A DNA stretch of 64,000 nucleotides, from NCBI GenBank assembly GCA_025062275.1, contig JANXAP010000018.1, positions 180,216 to 244,215 of the forward strand, written 5' to 3'. Each line of letters begins with the position of its first letter. Position 1 is the first letter of the stretch. Under the pieces are notes generated by a model. It saw nothing but the letters and a program-made list of their open reading frames with translations. It searched no databases and was not told the origin of the DNA. The translations under genes and the position numbers were made by a program. This stretch comes from Dehalococcoidia bacterium. GTDB taxonomy: Bacteria > Chloroflexota > Dehalococcoidia > SM23-28-2 > HRBIN24. Shown here one piece after another: positions 1-8,105 of the stretch.

Positions 1-245
1 GTGGCGTAGTTGTTTATGACGTGGAAGGACTGGAGGTCTGCCTCCTCCCGTATCCAGGGGAAGAGGCCTGCCGGGTGGACGATGGTCACGTTCTGCAGCT
101 CTCGCCGCCGCTCGTAAAGGGCCTGGCAGAGGGTGAAGGGGGTGGTGGTGAACGGGTGGACCACCACCCGGTCGCCGGAGCGTATGGCCCGCACCGCTTC
201 CTGTGGGGTGGTGAGCTTGTCAGCCACCATCTGGCGCCAGCTCAT
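1..245 (-). CDS. Acetyl-CoA hydrolase/CoA-transferase family protein (N-terminal fragment)
   Basis: The reading frame runs off the left edge, so only about the first 81 residues are visible. The start is ATG at 245, preceded by a strong GGAGGAGG ribosome site. The protein begins MSWRQMVADKLTTPQEAV and continues with an RSGDRVVVHPFTTTPFTLCQAL segment and NVTIVHPAGLFPW. The pattern 'x-SGDxVxx....P..L..AL..R....NVxixH' is typical of the N-terminal domain of acetyl-CoA hydrolase/4-hydroxybutyrate CoA-transferase proteins, which move CoA between carboxylic acids. The catalytic Glu lies outside the window, so the substrate cannot be assigned. A likely promoter sits just upstream (285-314), which makes it a separate transcription unit from the gene before it. 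Confidence 0.72.
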   Translation of the reverse strand, partial: MSWRQMVADKLTTPQEAVRAIRSGDRVVVHPFTTTPFTLCQALYERRRELQNVTIVHPAGLFPWIREEADLQSFHVINNYA

Positions 246-284
246 GCCGCCTCCTCCTGACTTGGCCTAACGCTTGCTTGGCTC

Positions 285-314
285 TATCTAGTCCGGACGG
301 GCGCGGGCTGTCAA
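285..314 (-). promoter_or_regulatory. Putative promoter for the CoA-transferase gene
   Basis: On the minus strand a perfect -35 TTGACA (314-309) is followed after 18 nt by TAGATA (290-285), about 40 nt before the ATG. The -35 overlaps the loop and 3' arm of the hairpin at 304-321, so the site may combine the end of one unit with the start of the next. The -10 is only a half match. Confidence 0.5.
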
Positions 315-321
315 TAGCCCG
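304..321. terminator. Hairpin directly after the DPBB-protein stop codon
   Basis: CGGGCT (304-309) and AGCCCG (316-321) form a 6-bp stem with a 6-nt loop, touching the stop codon of the minus-strand gene that ends at 322. There is no T-run, so this would be a weak or factor-dependent terminator. Confidence 0.35.
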
Positions 322-843
322 TCAGCGAGGAGGGACGTAGAGGACCTCAACGGTGGCGGTGTTGCCCACCCGCTGGCGAAAGGCCTGGCCCTCGGCCTCG
401 GTGGCGAACCAGACCACCACATACCAGCCCTGCAAAGTGGGATGGATATCCTCACAGACCAGCTCCTGCTCCCAGCCGAGGATGCGAAGGCGCGTGCCGA
501 AGGGGGCCAGGGATGGATTGCAGGCAGCGGCGCCGGCGTGCACTCTCCGCCCGCTGGCCATAAGGCCACAGGCGCCGTCGCCCTCGCAGGTGGTGTACAG
601 GACGCGCACTGACTCGACGACCCTGGCCGGGACGGTGGCAGTGGGGTTGCGGGGCGGGACGGCCGTGGGCGACGGCGCCGGGGAGGGGCTAGGGGTAGGG
701 GATGCTGGGGCCGGAGACACTGCCGTAGCAGCGACGGTGGGCGAGGGTGAGGTTCCCACCGTGCCCGGAGAAGAAGATGGCCCCTCGTTCCAGGTGGCCA
801 CGGCCCAGACCAGGCCCGCTGCCCCCGCCAGCGTCACCAGCAC
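322..843 (-). CDS. Exported protein with C-terminal 3D/double-psi beta-barrel domain
   Basis: The visible protein of about 173 residues has a hydrophobic N-terminal segment (LVTLAGAAGLVWAVA), a Pro/Ser/Thr/Ala-rich linker (about residues 20-70), and a C-terminal domain. That domain holds MASGRRVHAGAAACNPSLAPFGTRLRI and a later VCEDIHP. The combination 'asG..v..G..A..p..ipfGT.l.i' with a later Asp is the signature of 3D/RlpA-type double-psi beta-barrels found in peptidoglycan-acting or cell-surface proteins. Four Cys residues may form disulfides. I chose GTG at 843 because it is the first accepted start codon after an in-frame TGA at 892-894. The residues between (PGLRWWWNLTLTGKLL) look like a natural membrane-protein N-terminus, so a CTG start at 885 or a one-base frameshift near 885-890 is possible. 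The family assignment is moderate; the enzyme activity is unknown. Confidence 0.6.
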   Translation of the reverse strand: MLVTLAGAAGLVWAVATWNEGPSSSPGTVGTSPSPTVAATAVSPAPASPTPSPSPAPSPTAVPPRNPTATVPARVVESVRVLYTTCEGDGACGLMASGRRVHAGAAACNPSLAPFGTRLRILGWEQELVCEDIHPTLQGWYVVVWFATEAEGQAFRQRVGNTATVEVLYVPPR

Positions 844-944
844 CAGCAGCTTGCCAGTGAGCGTCAGGTTCCACCACCAGCGCAGGCCCGGTCACCCGCC
901 CCTCTACGACGACGTCGCTCCCGTGACACCGTCCGGACGCCAAT

Positions 945-950
945 AGTATA
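945..950 (-). promoter_or_regulatory. Putative -10 box (TATACT) for the DPBB protein
   Basis: TATACT on the minus strand would place transcription start near 938, leaving a leader of 50-95 nt depending on which start codon is used. No convincing -35 is seen. The 844-1022 gap otherwise holds no gene I can support. Confidence 0.4.
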
Positions 951-1022
951 GCGCCGTGGTTTTCGGGCCTCGGGCGCTCCGGGCCGCGGGTGATGGCTGC
1001 AGCTGTGAGCCCCTTGGGGGTG

Positions 1023-2660
1023 CTATGAAGAGAGGAGCGCCTCCAGCTCGGCGTCCTCCCCCTCCCTGGGCAGGTGCACTGCGATGCCGCTGCCTTCCAG
1101 TCGTTGCCGGAACCACCAGGGGTTGCGGGTATGGAGGGGCACCACCAGTGCCGGCTGGATCCTGTGGATCATCTCCAACAGGTCGCGGGCAGGGGCGTGG
1201 CCGGAGGCGTGCAGGCCCACCTCCTCCTCGGGCACCCGCCACTTCAGCTCCTCCAGGGGCAGCCCCACGTAGCGCATCTGAAAGTGGTCCAGCCAGTTGC
1301 GCAGGCGGCGGAAGTCCATCTGTATCTCTTCGTCGAAGGCCTCGTGGCTGGAGTAGAGATACAGGCTGCCAGGACGGGGGCGGATACTGGGCAGGTCCTT
1401 CAGATCGTAGTAGCTGAAGCAGAGCACCAGTTCGTCCTGCCGCCTTCCCACCTCTTCCGGGCCGATGAGCCAGGAGCGATAGCGCTCATATATCTCCCGC
1501 TCCCAGCGGTCGTAGCTGCCCTTGGGCTGGCGGTAGACCAAAACGTCCAGCTCGGGGCCGATCTGGGGCAGAGAGGGGTCGGCCAGCCGTGCCGCGTCCA
1601 GCAGGTAAGCGTCCTTGGCCATGATGACCAGTCGCCGCCCCAGCTCCCTGGCCAGACGGTGGAAGATGGTCAGGCGCTCCAGGTTGCGGGGGCCGAAGTC
1701 GGCGATGATGAGGCCCCGGGCGTCCCGCATGAACTCCAGCGCCCGTTGAGCCACCTGCTCCTCGCTGATGGGGCCGTGGTCGTCGTCGCTGGCGCGGGTG
1801 CCCTCGCACAGGAGCACCAGGGTGCGGCGGCGGGCGGCCTCTGCCAGGGCCTCCACGAAGGCCAGGCTCTGGCTGGCGCTACTGCCGTGGAAGCGCAGGT
1901 CGCCGGTATAGCCGATGGCCATGCCCCCCACCTCTATCAGGAAGCCAGCGGCGCCCGGAATGGAATGGTCGACGGGGAAGCAGCGCACCCGGAAGGGGCC
2001 CAGGCACAGCTCCTGGGCCGCCAGCTGGAAGGGGCGCGGGTCCAGCTGGTGGCTGCCGGGCGTCCTTTGCCAGAAGGCATCGGCCTCGGGGCCGGGCTGC
2101 GGGCCGAAGACCAGGAAGCGGCGCTGGCGGGCAGGCGCCGTCTTGTTGTTGCCGGTCTTCAGCACTCCCGTGTCCGCGTTCAGGACCCTGGGTATGGCGT
2201 AGACCACCTCGGACTCGATGTCGGCGCGGCTGCAGTCCTGCACAGCCTTCATCACCAGGGCCGACAGCAGGGTCGTGACCACCGGCACGTCCTCCCGCAG
2301 CAGGGAGATGTAGCCCGAGTGGTCCAGGTGGCCGTGGGAGCAGAGGACGCCCTCCACGGCGACGTCCTGCATGTTGCGGTAGGTGTGGCGGTGGCGGAAC
2401 AGCTCCCACAGGCTGTCGGGGTCATCGGGCCTGGGATGCAGGTCGGAACGGTAAAGCCCTTCCAGGGGCGGGAGCAGGTCCATCTCCAGCAGGTCCAGGA
2501 GGCCGAAGCCTGCCCTGGGGTTCATGTACTCCTCGTAGTAACGGCCTCGGCGGGAGTAGGACGTGCCGAAGTCCAGGAAGAGGACGGAGCCGTCCTCCTC
2601 CAGCATCACCTTGTTGCCTCCCACCTCCTCCACCCCGCCCAGCAGGGTCAGACGCGGCAC
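1023..2660 (-). CDS. RNase J-like metallo-beta-lactamase/beta-CASP hydrolase
   Basis: This 545-residue protein begins MPRLTLLGGVEEVGGNKVML, matching the RNase J opening 'GG..EVG.N'. It carries the metal-binding HGHLDHSG motif, then FPVDHSIPGAAGFLI, YTGDLRFHG and, near the C-terminus, LHASGHAPARDLLEMI and VPLHT. These correspond to metallo-beta-lactamase motifs II-IV plus the beta-CASP segments, so the fold and two-zinc site look complete. RNase J enzymes are 5'-3' exo/endoribonucleases in RNA processing and decay. This protein is somewhat divergent and about 100 residues longer in the central region (around residues 150-200) than a minimal MBL, so an exact RNase J role is inferred. A TATAAT at 2695-2690 lies about 30 nt upstream of the ATG. 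Confidence 0.78.
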   Translation of the reverse strand: MPRLTLLGGVEEVGGNKVMLEEDGSVLFLDFGTSYSRRGRYYEEYMNPRAGFGLLDLLEMDLLPPLEGLYRSDLHPRPDDPDSLWELFRHRHTYRNMQDVAVEGVLCSHGHLDHSGYISLLREDVPVVTTLLSALVMKAVQDCSRADIESEVVYAIPRVLNADTGVLKTGNNKTAPARQRRFLVFGPQPGPEADAFWQRTPGSHQLDPRPFQLAAQELCLGPFRVRCFPVDHSIPGAAGFLIEVGGMAIGYTGDLRFHGSSASQSLAFVEALAEAARRRTLVLLCEGTRASDDDHGPISEEQVAQRALEFMRDARGLIIADFGPRNLERLTIFHRLARELGRRLVIMAKDAYLLDAARLADPSLPQIGPELDVLVYRQPKGSYDRWEREIYERYRSWLIGPEEVGRRQDELVLCFSYYDLKDLPSIRPRPGSLYLYSSHEAFDEEIQMDFRRLRNWLDHFQMRYVGLPLEELKWRVPEEEVGLHASGHAPARDLLEMIHRIQPALVVPLHTRNPWWFRQRLEGSGIAVHLPREGEDAELEALLSS

Positions 2661-2689
2661 CTCGGGGGCCTCCGATGCTTTTGGCCCCC

Positions 2690-2695
2690 ATTATA
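2690..2695 (-). promoter_or_regulatory. Putative -10 box TATAAT for the RNase J-like gene
   Basis: A perfect minus-strand TATAAT followed directly by GGGGGCC lies between the Kelch gene and the RNase J-like gene. No clear -35 is visible at the right distance. It is one of several TANAAT-GG boxes in this window. Confidence 0.5.
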
Positions 2696-2730
2696 GACGG
2701 GAGTGCTCCCCCGCGAGCGCCAGCTTATGT

Positions 2731-3771
2731 TCAGCGCAGGAACAGCGCCTCGTTGAGGGCGCTGGGAGTGCCGCCGCCGGGTGTCAGGCCGCCGGCCAGC
2801 ACGTAGATGGTGTCTCCCACGGCTGCCGCCCCGAGCCCGTGACGGGCGGTGGGTAGGGGTGGGCCGGCGGTCCACGTATCGGTCGCGGGGTCGTAGATCT
2901 CGTTCTCGGCAAAGGTGCCGGCAGCCCCCTCGCCGCCGAAGACGTAGATGCGCCCGCCGGCCACCGCGGCGGCCACGCCGCTGCGGGCGGTAGGCAGGGG
3001 AGCGCGGCGCCGCCAGGTATCGGTAGCCGGGTCGTATTCCTCGTTGACGTCCAGGTTCTGACGGAAGTCCAGGCGCAGCCGCCCGCCGATGGCGTAGAGG
3101 CGGTCGCCCACCGCCGCCACGGCCATGTGGTCGCGAGGCACCTGCATGGGCGCCCGTCGCTCCCAGCGGTCGCTGGCGGGGTCGTAGACCTCGGTGGCGC
3201 CCGTGTTGGCCCCGCCCACGGTAACGCCCCCCACTGCGTAGATGCGCCCGCCTATGACGGCCGCCCCCAGGGCACCGCGCGGGGTGGGCATGGGCGTCCT
3301 GCGCGTCCATGAGTTGCTCCGGGGGTCGTATTCGTAGACGCTGGCCACGGGCGAGAAGCCATCGCGGAAGCCGCCGATGACGTATATCTTGCCGCCCAGG
3401 GCCACCGCCGCCGGATGGTGCAGGGGCTCGGGCAGGGGCGCTGCCACCGACCAGGAGCCGCTGGCGGGGTCGTATACCTCCACCCGGCGCCCGGCCTCGG
3501 CCGAGCCCAATCCGCCGATGACGTATACGCGTCCTTCCAGGGCCACGGCCGCCACCTCGCTGCGGGGCGTGGGCAGGGGGGCCAAGGCGCGCCACGTGGG
3601 GACCGATGTCGGTGTGGGCGCGGCAGGAATGGGGGCGGGAGCCGGACGGGTCTCCGTGGGGGAGACCGGGGCCGCGGCCGGGGGCGGTTCCCCGTCCCCG
3701 CAGGCCAGGGCGACCCATGCGACCGTCAGGGCGCTGGCCAGGCACAGGCGTTTCCCGACCGCTACGAGCAT
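2731..3771 (-). CDS. Kelch-repeat lipoprotein
   Basis: With the start at ATG 3771 (GGGAGGGG about 12 nt upstream) the protein has 346 residues. An upstream ATG at 3801 is possible but lacks a good ribosome site. A signal peptide (KRLCLASALTVAWVALAC) ends in a lipobox-like ALAC, followed by a Pro/Ala/Thr linker. The rest is about six Kelch repeats of roughly 47 residues, each with the pattern 'lP.pR...aaval.g.iYviGG....g......vevYDPasd.W...aplP'. Such repeats build a six-bladed beta-propeller used for binding or, in some families, catalysis. It is expected to be anchored outside the membrane. The partner or ligand is unknown. Confidence 0.85.
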   Translation of the reverse strand: MLVAVGKRLCLASALTVAWVALACGDGEPPPAAAPVSPTETRPAPAPIPAAPTPTSVPTWRALAPLPTPRSEVAAVALEGRVYVIGGLGSAEAGRRVEVYDPASGSWSVAAPLPEPLHHPAAVALGGKIYVIGGFRDGFSPVASVYEYDPRSNSWTRRTPMPTPRGALGAAVIGGRIYAVGGVTVGGANTGATEVYDPASDRWERRAPMQVPRDHMAVAAVGDRLYAIGGRLRLDFRQNLDVNEEYDPATDTWRRRAPLPTARSGVAAAVAGGRIYVFGGEGAAGTFAENEIYDPATDTWTAGPPLPTARHGLGAAAVGDTIYVLAGGLTPGGGTPSALNEALFLR

Positions 3772-3844
3772 CGTCGGGCTATGCCCCTCCCGTGCCGTCA
3801 TGGTGGCGCCATGGTAGCAGCGGGGCGGGGAGGGCCACAAGCCT

Positions 3845-5233
3845 CTAGCGACGGCCCAGGCGATGCAGGCTGAGGGAGTTCTCCCAGCCCCGCACTTCGG
3901 GCGCCCAGCGCACCAGCACCACCAGGTCGCCCCGATGCAGCAGTCCTTTCCCCACCAGCAGTTGCTCCATGGCCGCCACCATCTGGCGCATGGTGGCCGG
4001 CCGAGGTGCCAGCAGGGGCACCACCCCCCACCAGAGGGCCAGCCGCCGCCAGGTGCTCTCCCGTGGAGTGATGGCGAAGACGGGCACAGGCGGCCTCTCC
4101 TTGGAGATGGACATGGCCATGCGCCCCCCGCGGGTGAACACCACGATGGCCTTGGCCTTTACATCCTGGGCCAGGTGGCAGGCCGAACGGGCCAGCGCCC
4201 TTCGACGACCGACTCGCGTCCCGTCCAGGTGGGGCGCCCTCACCTCCGGGTCTACCCTGAGGGCGATGGAGGCGATAGTGCGCACGGCATCCACCGGATG
4301 GCGTCCCACCGCTGTCTCTGCGGACAGCATGAGGGCGTCGGAGCCGTCCAGAATGGCGTTGGCCACATCGGAGACCTCGGCGCGGGTGGGATGGTCCCGC
4401 TCCACCATGCTCTCCAGCATCTGGGTGGCGGTGACGGCCAGTATGCCACGCTGGTTGGCCTGCCGGAGGATGCGCTTCTGGGCCAGGGGCACCTCCTCCA
4501 GGGAGACCTCCAGGCCCAGGTCGCCCCGCGCCACCATCACGCCGTCGGCGGTGGCCAGCACCTCGTCCAGGTGGGCCAGGGCCTCACGCCGCTCCAGCTT
4601 GGCGATGACCAAAGGGCGTTCGGGGACCGACAGGCGCGCCTTCAGGGCCCGCAGGTCGGCGGCCCTGCGCACGAAGGACATGGCGACGTAGTCCACCCCC
4701 AGCTCCAGCCCGAGGCGCAGGTCGGCCTCGTCCTTGGGAGTGACGTGGCCGGACACCACCACGCCCCCGGGGAGGTGCACCCCCAGCCCGGTGCGGACCC
4801 AGCCGCCCCGGATGACCCTCGCCCGCGCGCCGTGGGCCAGGGCCTCCTCGACGATCAGCTCCACCTCGCCGTCCCCCAGCAGCAGCCTCTCCCCAGGCCG
4901 TACCGAGAGCTCCAGGCCGGGGTGCTCCACCGGCAACCCTTCGCTCCTGTCCCAGGAGAGGACCACGGCCTCTCCCCGCTCCAGCAGCCGGGGGCCGTCC
5001 AGCGGCCCCAGACGTGCCTTCACCCCCTGGAGGTCCTGGACGATGGCCACCGGCCGCTCCATCTCCCGGGAAAGGCGTCGCACCAGCCGTGCCAGCCGGG
5101 CATGCTCCTCGGGAGTGCCGTAGGAGAAGTTGAGGCGGACGCCGTCCAGGCCGGCGGCGAGCATGGCCCGGAGCACCGCCTCGGAGGAGGAGGCAGGTCC
5201 CAGGGTGGCCAACACCTTCGTCCGCCGCACCAC
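3845..5233 (-). CDS. pyk: Pyruvate kinase
   Basis: This enzyme converts phosphoenolpyruvate and ADP to pyruvate and ATP, the last step of glycolysis. The protein starts RRTKVLATLGPASSS, and the reading begins at GTG 5233 or 5230, 8-11 nt after GGGGAGGGG; the open frame extends upstream to an ATG at 5269. The active-site block LERREALAHLDEVLATADGVMVARGDLGLEV carries the Mg-binding Glu and Asp, followed by TATQMLESM and a C-terminal domain with AIVVFTRGGRMA. At about 460 residues the length is normal. One difference stands out: the usual NFSHG near the N-terminus reads NFSYG. The gene overlaps or abuts the MFS gene stop (5259-5261) and is probably co-transcribed with it. Confidence 0.93.
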   Translation of the reverse strand: MVRRTKVLATLGPASSSEAVLRAMLAAGLDGVRLNFSYGTPEEHARLARLVRRLSREMERPVAIVQDLQGVKARLGPLDGPRLLERGEAVVLSWDRSEGLPVEHPGLELSVRPGERLLLGDGEVELIVEEALAHGARARVIRGGWVRTGLGVHLPGGVVVSGHVTPKDEADLRLGLELGVDYVAMSFVRRAADLRALKARLSVPERPLVIAKLERREALAHLDEVLATADGVMVARGDLGLEVSLEEVPLAQKRILRQANQRGILAVTATQMLESMVERDHPTRAEVSDVANAILDGSDALMLSAETAVGRHPVDAVRTIASIALRVDPEVRAPHLDGTRVGRRRALARSACHLAQDVKAKAIVVFTRGGRMAMSISKERPPVPVFAITPRESTWRRLALWWGVVPLLAPRPATMRQMVAAMEQLLVGKGLLHRGDLVVLVRWAPEVRGWENSLSLHRLGRR

Positions 5234-5258
5234 CGCCCTCACCCCTCCCCGGTGCCCC

Positions 5259-6554
5259 TCAGGGGGCATCGCCCATGGCAGCGGCCGCCGCGCGGCGTCC
5301 CAGCCGGTAGAGGAGGGCCAGAGCTACGCCCAGAGCGCACAGGGCGGCAAAGGACAGGACGGCCCCCTGCACCCCTACCGTGTCGGCCACCAGCCCCAGC
5401 GTCATGCTGCCGATGGGGGTGGTGCCGGCGAAGAGGAGGGTGTACAGGCTCATGATGCGTCCGCGCATCTCGGGTGGGGACAGGAGCTGCAGGCGGGCGT
5501 TGGCGCTGGTGGTGAAGGTGATGCCGGCCAGGCCCATGCCTGCCAGGATGAGCAGCGATACACCATACCACTGCGACAGGCCCAGCAGGGCCAGCATGGC
5601 GCTGAAGGCTGCTGCCCCCAGCAGCATCTGCCCCTCGCTGGCCCGTTGGCGGTAGGCTACCACCAGGGCGGCAGCGATGGCCCCCAGCCCCACCGCCGTG
5701 TCCATCAGCCCGAACTCCTGCGATCCCACATGCAGGACCTGCCGCGCCAGCAAGGGCAGCATGGTGCGATAGTTGTAGCCGAAGGTGCCGATGAAGGCCA
5801 TCAGGATGACCACCTGGAACACGGCCGGCGTGCGGAAGGCATAGACCACTCCCTCCCACAGCTCGGCCACCATGGGCGCCGACGCCCGCCGCGGCGGGGA
5901 ATGCATCTCCCGGTCGCGTATCAGCAACAGGCCCGCCAGCACCGGCACGAAGGAGGCGGCGTTGAGCAAGAAGGCGCTCTCCAGTCCGATGGTAGCGATG
6001 GCCAGCCCCGCCACGGCCGGCCCCAGCACCCGCGCCAGGTTGAATACGGCGCTGTAGAGGGCGACGGCGTTGGGCACCTTTTCGCTGGGCACCAGCTCCG
6101 GGATCAGCGCCTGGCGGGTCGGGTTGGAGAAGGCGTTGACGGTTCCCAGGACGAAGGCCAGCAGGTAGACGTGCCACAGCCGTACCGCGTCGGTGGCCAC
6201 CAGCACGCCGATGGCCGTGGCCTGGGCCATGGCCACCGCCTGCAGGGCCATGAGCAGTCGCTTCTTGGGCAGGCGGTCGACCAGCACCCCCGCAGGAAGG
6301 GACAGAAGACCGATGGGCAGGAACTGCAGCATCACCGCCGTGCCCAGGGCCACCGGCGAGGACGTGAGACTGGTCACCAGCCAGCCCTGGGCGGTGTTCT
6401 GCATCCAAGTGCCGGTGAGGGATATGGACTGCCCGGCCCAGTAGAGGCGGTAGTTGCGGATCCTCAGGGCAGAGAAGGTGCCGGTCAGGCCCAGCCCGTC
6501 TCCGCGACGGAGAAGGAACAGAGTCCTGCCGGTGCTGCGGCGTTCACCGTCCAT
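5259..6554 (-). CDS. MFS transporter, EntS/MFS_3-like
   Basis: A 431-residue integral membrane protein with about 12 hydrophobic segments. The N-terminal part has FSALRIRNYRLYWAGQSIS followed by TWMQNTAQGWLV, a signature of the MFS_3 (EntS/YfiS-like) exporters. The cytoplasmic loop PAGVLVDRLPKKRLLM is the usual MFS motif A region. Members export siderophores, drugs or other small molecules, but nothing here fixes the substrate. The gene is the first of a likely two-gene unit with pyk, 17-26 nt apart. TATAAT at 6587-6582 lies 28 nt upstream of the ATG. Confidence 0.85.
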   Translation of the reverse strand: MDGERRSTGRTLFLLRRGDGLGLTGTFSALRIRNYRLYWAGQSISLTGTWMQNTAQGWLVTSLTSSPVALGTAVMLQFLPIGLLSLPAGVLVDRLPKKRLLMALQAVAMAQATAIGVLVATDAVRLWHVYLLAFVLGTVNAFSNPTRQALIPELVPSEKVPNAVALYSAVFNLARVLGPAVAGLAIATIGLESAFLLNAASFVPVLAGLLLIRDREMHSPPRRASAPMVAELWEGVVYAFRTPAVFQVVILMAFIGTFGYNYRTMLPLLARQVLHVGSQEFGLMDTAVGLGAIAAALVVAYRQRASEGQMLLGAAAFSAMLALLGLSQWYGVSLLILAGMGLAGITFTTSANARLQLLSPPEMRGRIMSLYTLLFAGTTPIGSMTLGLVADTVGVQGAVLSFAALCALGVALALLYRLGRRAAAAAMGDAP

Positions 6555-6581
6555 GTGCCACCCGAGGCGGCGCGCATCCCC

Positions 6582-6587
6582 ATTATA
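6582..6587 (-). promoter_or_regulatory. Putative -10 box TATAAT for MFS-pyk
   Basis: Perfect minus-strand TATAAT followed by GGGGATG, 28 nt before the MFS start codon; no good -35 is seen. Confidence 0.5.
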
Positions 6588-6629
6588 CGGACGCGAAGGA
6601 CGGGCGGGCCGTATCGGCCGGGAATCCGC

Positions 6630-7064
6630 CTATCGGGGTCGGCAGGAGGGGCAGAGGGCGTAAATGGCCACCTGCTGGGAAAGGGGCTGGAAGCCCGTGC
6701 GCTGGGAGGCCAGCTCCGCCAGCCTTTCCAGGTAGCCGCCGTCGTCGTGCAGGTCGCACACCTGCCCGCAGCGGATGCAAAGCACGTTCACGTGAGGCGT
6801 GGGGTCGGTGTCGTAGCGCGTGCCGCCGGGGAAGGGCAAAGGCTGGATGAGCCCCTTGGCCATCAGGACCTCTAGCGTGTTGTAGATGGTGCCCATGGTG
6901 ATGTGGGGCAGGTGCCGGCACACCCGCTGGTAAATCTCCTGCACCGTGAGGTGCTCGGCCGTGCCCAGGATAGCTTCGGCCACGGCCACCCTCTGAGCGG
7001 TGACCCTGATGCCGCGGCGGCGCAGCTCCTGGACGATAGCCTCGCGTTGCACCTTGGTCGTCAT
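6630..7064 (-). CDS. Fur-family metalloregulator (PerR/Fur-like)
   Basis: A 144-residue protein from ATG 7064 (the frame opens eight codons earlier, but the promoter below would exclude that start). The N-terminal winged helix contains RRRGIRVTAQRVAVAEAIL and the recognition segment MGTIYNTLEVLMAKGLI, typical of the Fur family. The C-terminal metal and dimerisation domain has TPHVNVLCIRCGQVCDLH and a closing CPSC, giving two CxxC pairs for a structural zinc. Fur, PerR, Mur and Zur differ in the sensory site and cannot be told apart by eye. The neighbouring minus-strand genes give no metal clue. A GTATCA half-site lies over its own -10 box, which fits autoregulation. Confidence 0.85.
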   Translation of the reverse strand: MTTKVQREAIVQELRRRGIRVTAQRVAVAEAILGTAEHLTVQEIYQRVCRHLPHITMGTIYNTLEVLMAKGLIQPLPFPGGTRYDTDPTPHVNVLCIRCGQVCDLHDDGGYLERLAELASQRTGFQPLSQQVAIYALCPSCRPR

Positions 7065-7078
7065 ATCTATCCCAGCCC

Positions 7079-7107
7079 TTTGTATCATGTGGGTAAACCA
7101 GGGTCAA
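7079..7107 (-). promoter_or_regulatory. Promoter of the Fur-family gene with an overlapping half-operator
   Basis: TTGACC (7107-7102), 17 nt, TACAAA (7084-7079) on the minus strand, placing the start of transcription a few bases before the ATG at 7064. The hexamer TGATAC (7087-7082) overlaps the -10 and matches one arm of the Zur-type operators found at 26336 and 26810, but the second arm is missing. The remainder of the 7065-7184 gap shows no gene and no cobalamin-riboswitch box. Confidence 0.55.
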
Positions 7108-7184
7108 CTTTCTGCCCCGCCTCTCAGATAAGGCCAGGGCCGGTGCCTGGCCGCCCGTCGTTCTGCCATCTATGCTGGGCATTG

Positions 7185-8105
7185 ATGCGCAGGCTGGTCG
7201 TCTTTGCCCTGGCCCTGCTCCTGGACCTCCTGCTGGGGGAGCCGCCCGAGTCGGCCCACCCCACCGTCTGGGCGGGACGGGCTGCCCAGGCCCTGGAGCC
7301 ATTGGGCAGGCGACTGGCCCCGCGCAGTCAGTTGCTCTTCGGCGGGGCAGTGGCCCTGGTGCTGCCTATAGCGGCAGCCCTGGCGGGCCGTCGGGCGCTG
7401 CGCGGCGCCGCCAGGCCCGGCTGGGCGGGCCTGCTGGCCGAGGCCGGCCTCTTCAAGAGCACCTTCGCTGTCCGTGCGCTGCTGGGGGAGGCGCTGGCCC
7501 TGCGACGGTTGCTGGAGGAAGGGGACCTGCAGGGCGCCCGACAACGGGCTCGGGCGCTGGTGGGTCGCGATACCTCCCGCCTGGGGGTCGCCGAGCTGGT
7601 GTCGGCCGGCCTCGAATCCCTGGCCGAGAACAGCACCGATGCGTTCATAGCGCCGTGGCTTTACTATGTGGTGGCGGGGACGGAGGGCGCCCTGGCCTAC
7701 CGCGTCATCAACACCCTCGATGCCATGTGGGGCTACCATGGGGAGTACGAGCACTTGGGGAAGGCGGCCGCCCGTCTGGACGACCTGGCCAACCTGCTGC
7801 CGGCGCGCCTTTCGACGCTCCTGCTAGCGCTGGCGTCTGGGAAGCCGCGACCGGCCCTGGCCACTGCCCTGGCCCACCACTCCCGCACCGAGAGCCCCAA
7901 TGCCGGCTGGACCATGTCGGCCCTCGCCGGTGCCCTGGGGGTGGAGCTCGAGAAGGCGGGGCACTATCGGCTAGGGAAGGCCTGGCGGCCCCTGACGCCG
8001 CCCCTGTTGCGGGAGGGGGCAACGCTGGTGGCCCGAACGGCTGCCCTGGGGGCCGCCCTGGTGGCCTTGCTGCTCGTCGTGGAGGCGAGGCTGTGGCGTC
8101 GCTAG
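7185..8105 (+). CDS. cbiB: Adenosylcobinamide-phosphate synthase CbiB
   Basis: A 306-residue polytopic membrane protein that joins the aminopropanol-phosphate side chain to adenosylcobyric acid. It begins MRRLVVFALALLLDLLLGEPP, then HPTVWAG, the standard CbiB start, followed by the conserved loop ESLAENSTDAFIAPWLYY and RVINTLDAMWGYH. Several hydrophobic helices follow. ATG 7185 is the first good methionine before this block, although its ribosome site is weak. It opens a five-gene operon in which every next gene overlaps or touches the previous one, all for late cobalamin assembly. Confidence 0.93.
   Translation: MRRLVVFALALLLDLLLGEPPESAHPTVWAGRAAQALEPLGRRLAPRSQLLFGGAVALVLPIAAALAGRRALRGAARPGWAGLLAEAGLFKSTFAVRALLGEALALRRLLEEGDLQGARQRARALVGRDTSRLGVAELVSAGLESLAENSTDAFIAPWLYYVVAGTEGALAYRVINTLDAMWGYHGEYEHLGKAAARLDDLANLLPARLSTLLLALASGKPRPALATALAHHSRTESPNAGWTMSALAGALGVELEKAGHYRLGKAWRPLTPPLLREGATLVARTAALGAALVALLLVVEARLWRR

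Noticed and set aside
1074..2696. Long plus-strand open frame of 540 codons opposite the RNase J-like gene
   Set aside because: It is an antisense shadow rich in Gln/His/Val/Gly with no motif, created by high GC content; the minus-strand product is a clear enzyme.
7065..7184. Possible cobalamin riboswitch before cbiB
   Set aside because: No B12-box sequence (GCCACTG) or other conserved segments can be found in the gap.
7172..8092. Plus-strand frame continuous with cobD through the whole of cbiB
   Set aside because: The N-terminal part is a shadow frame of cbiB; the true cobD start is GTG 8093 with a ribosome site.
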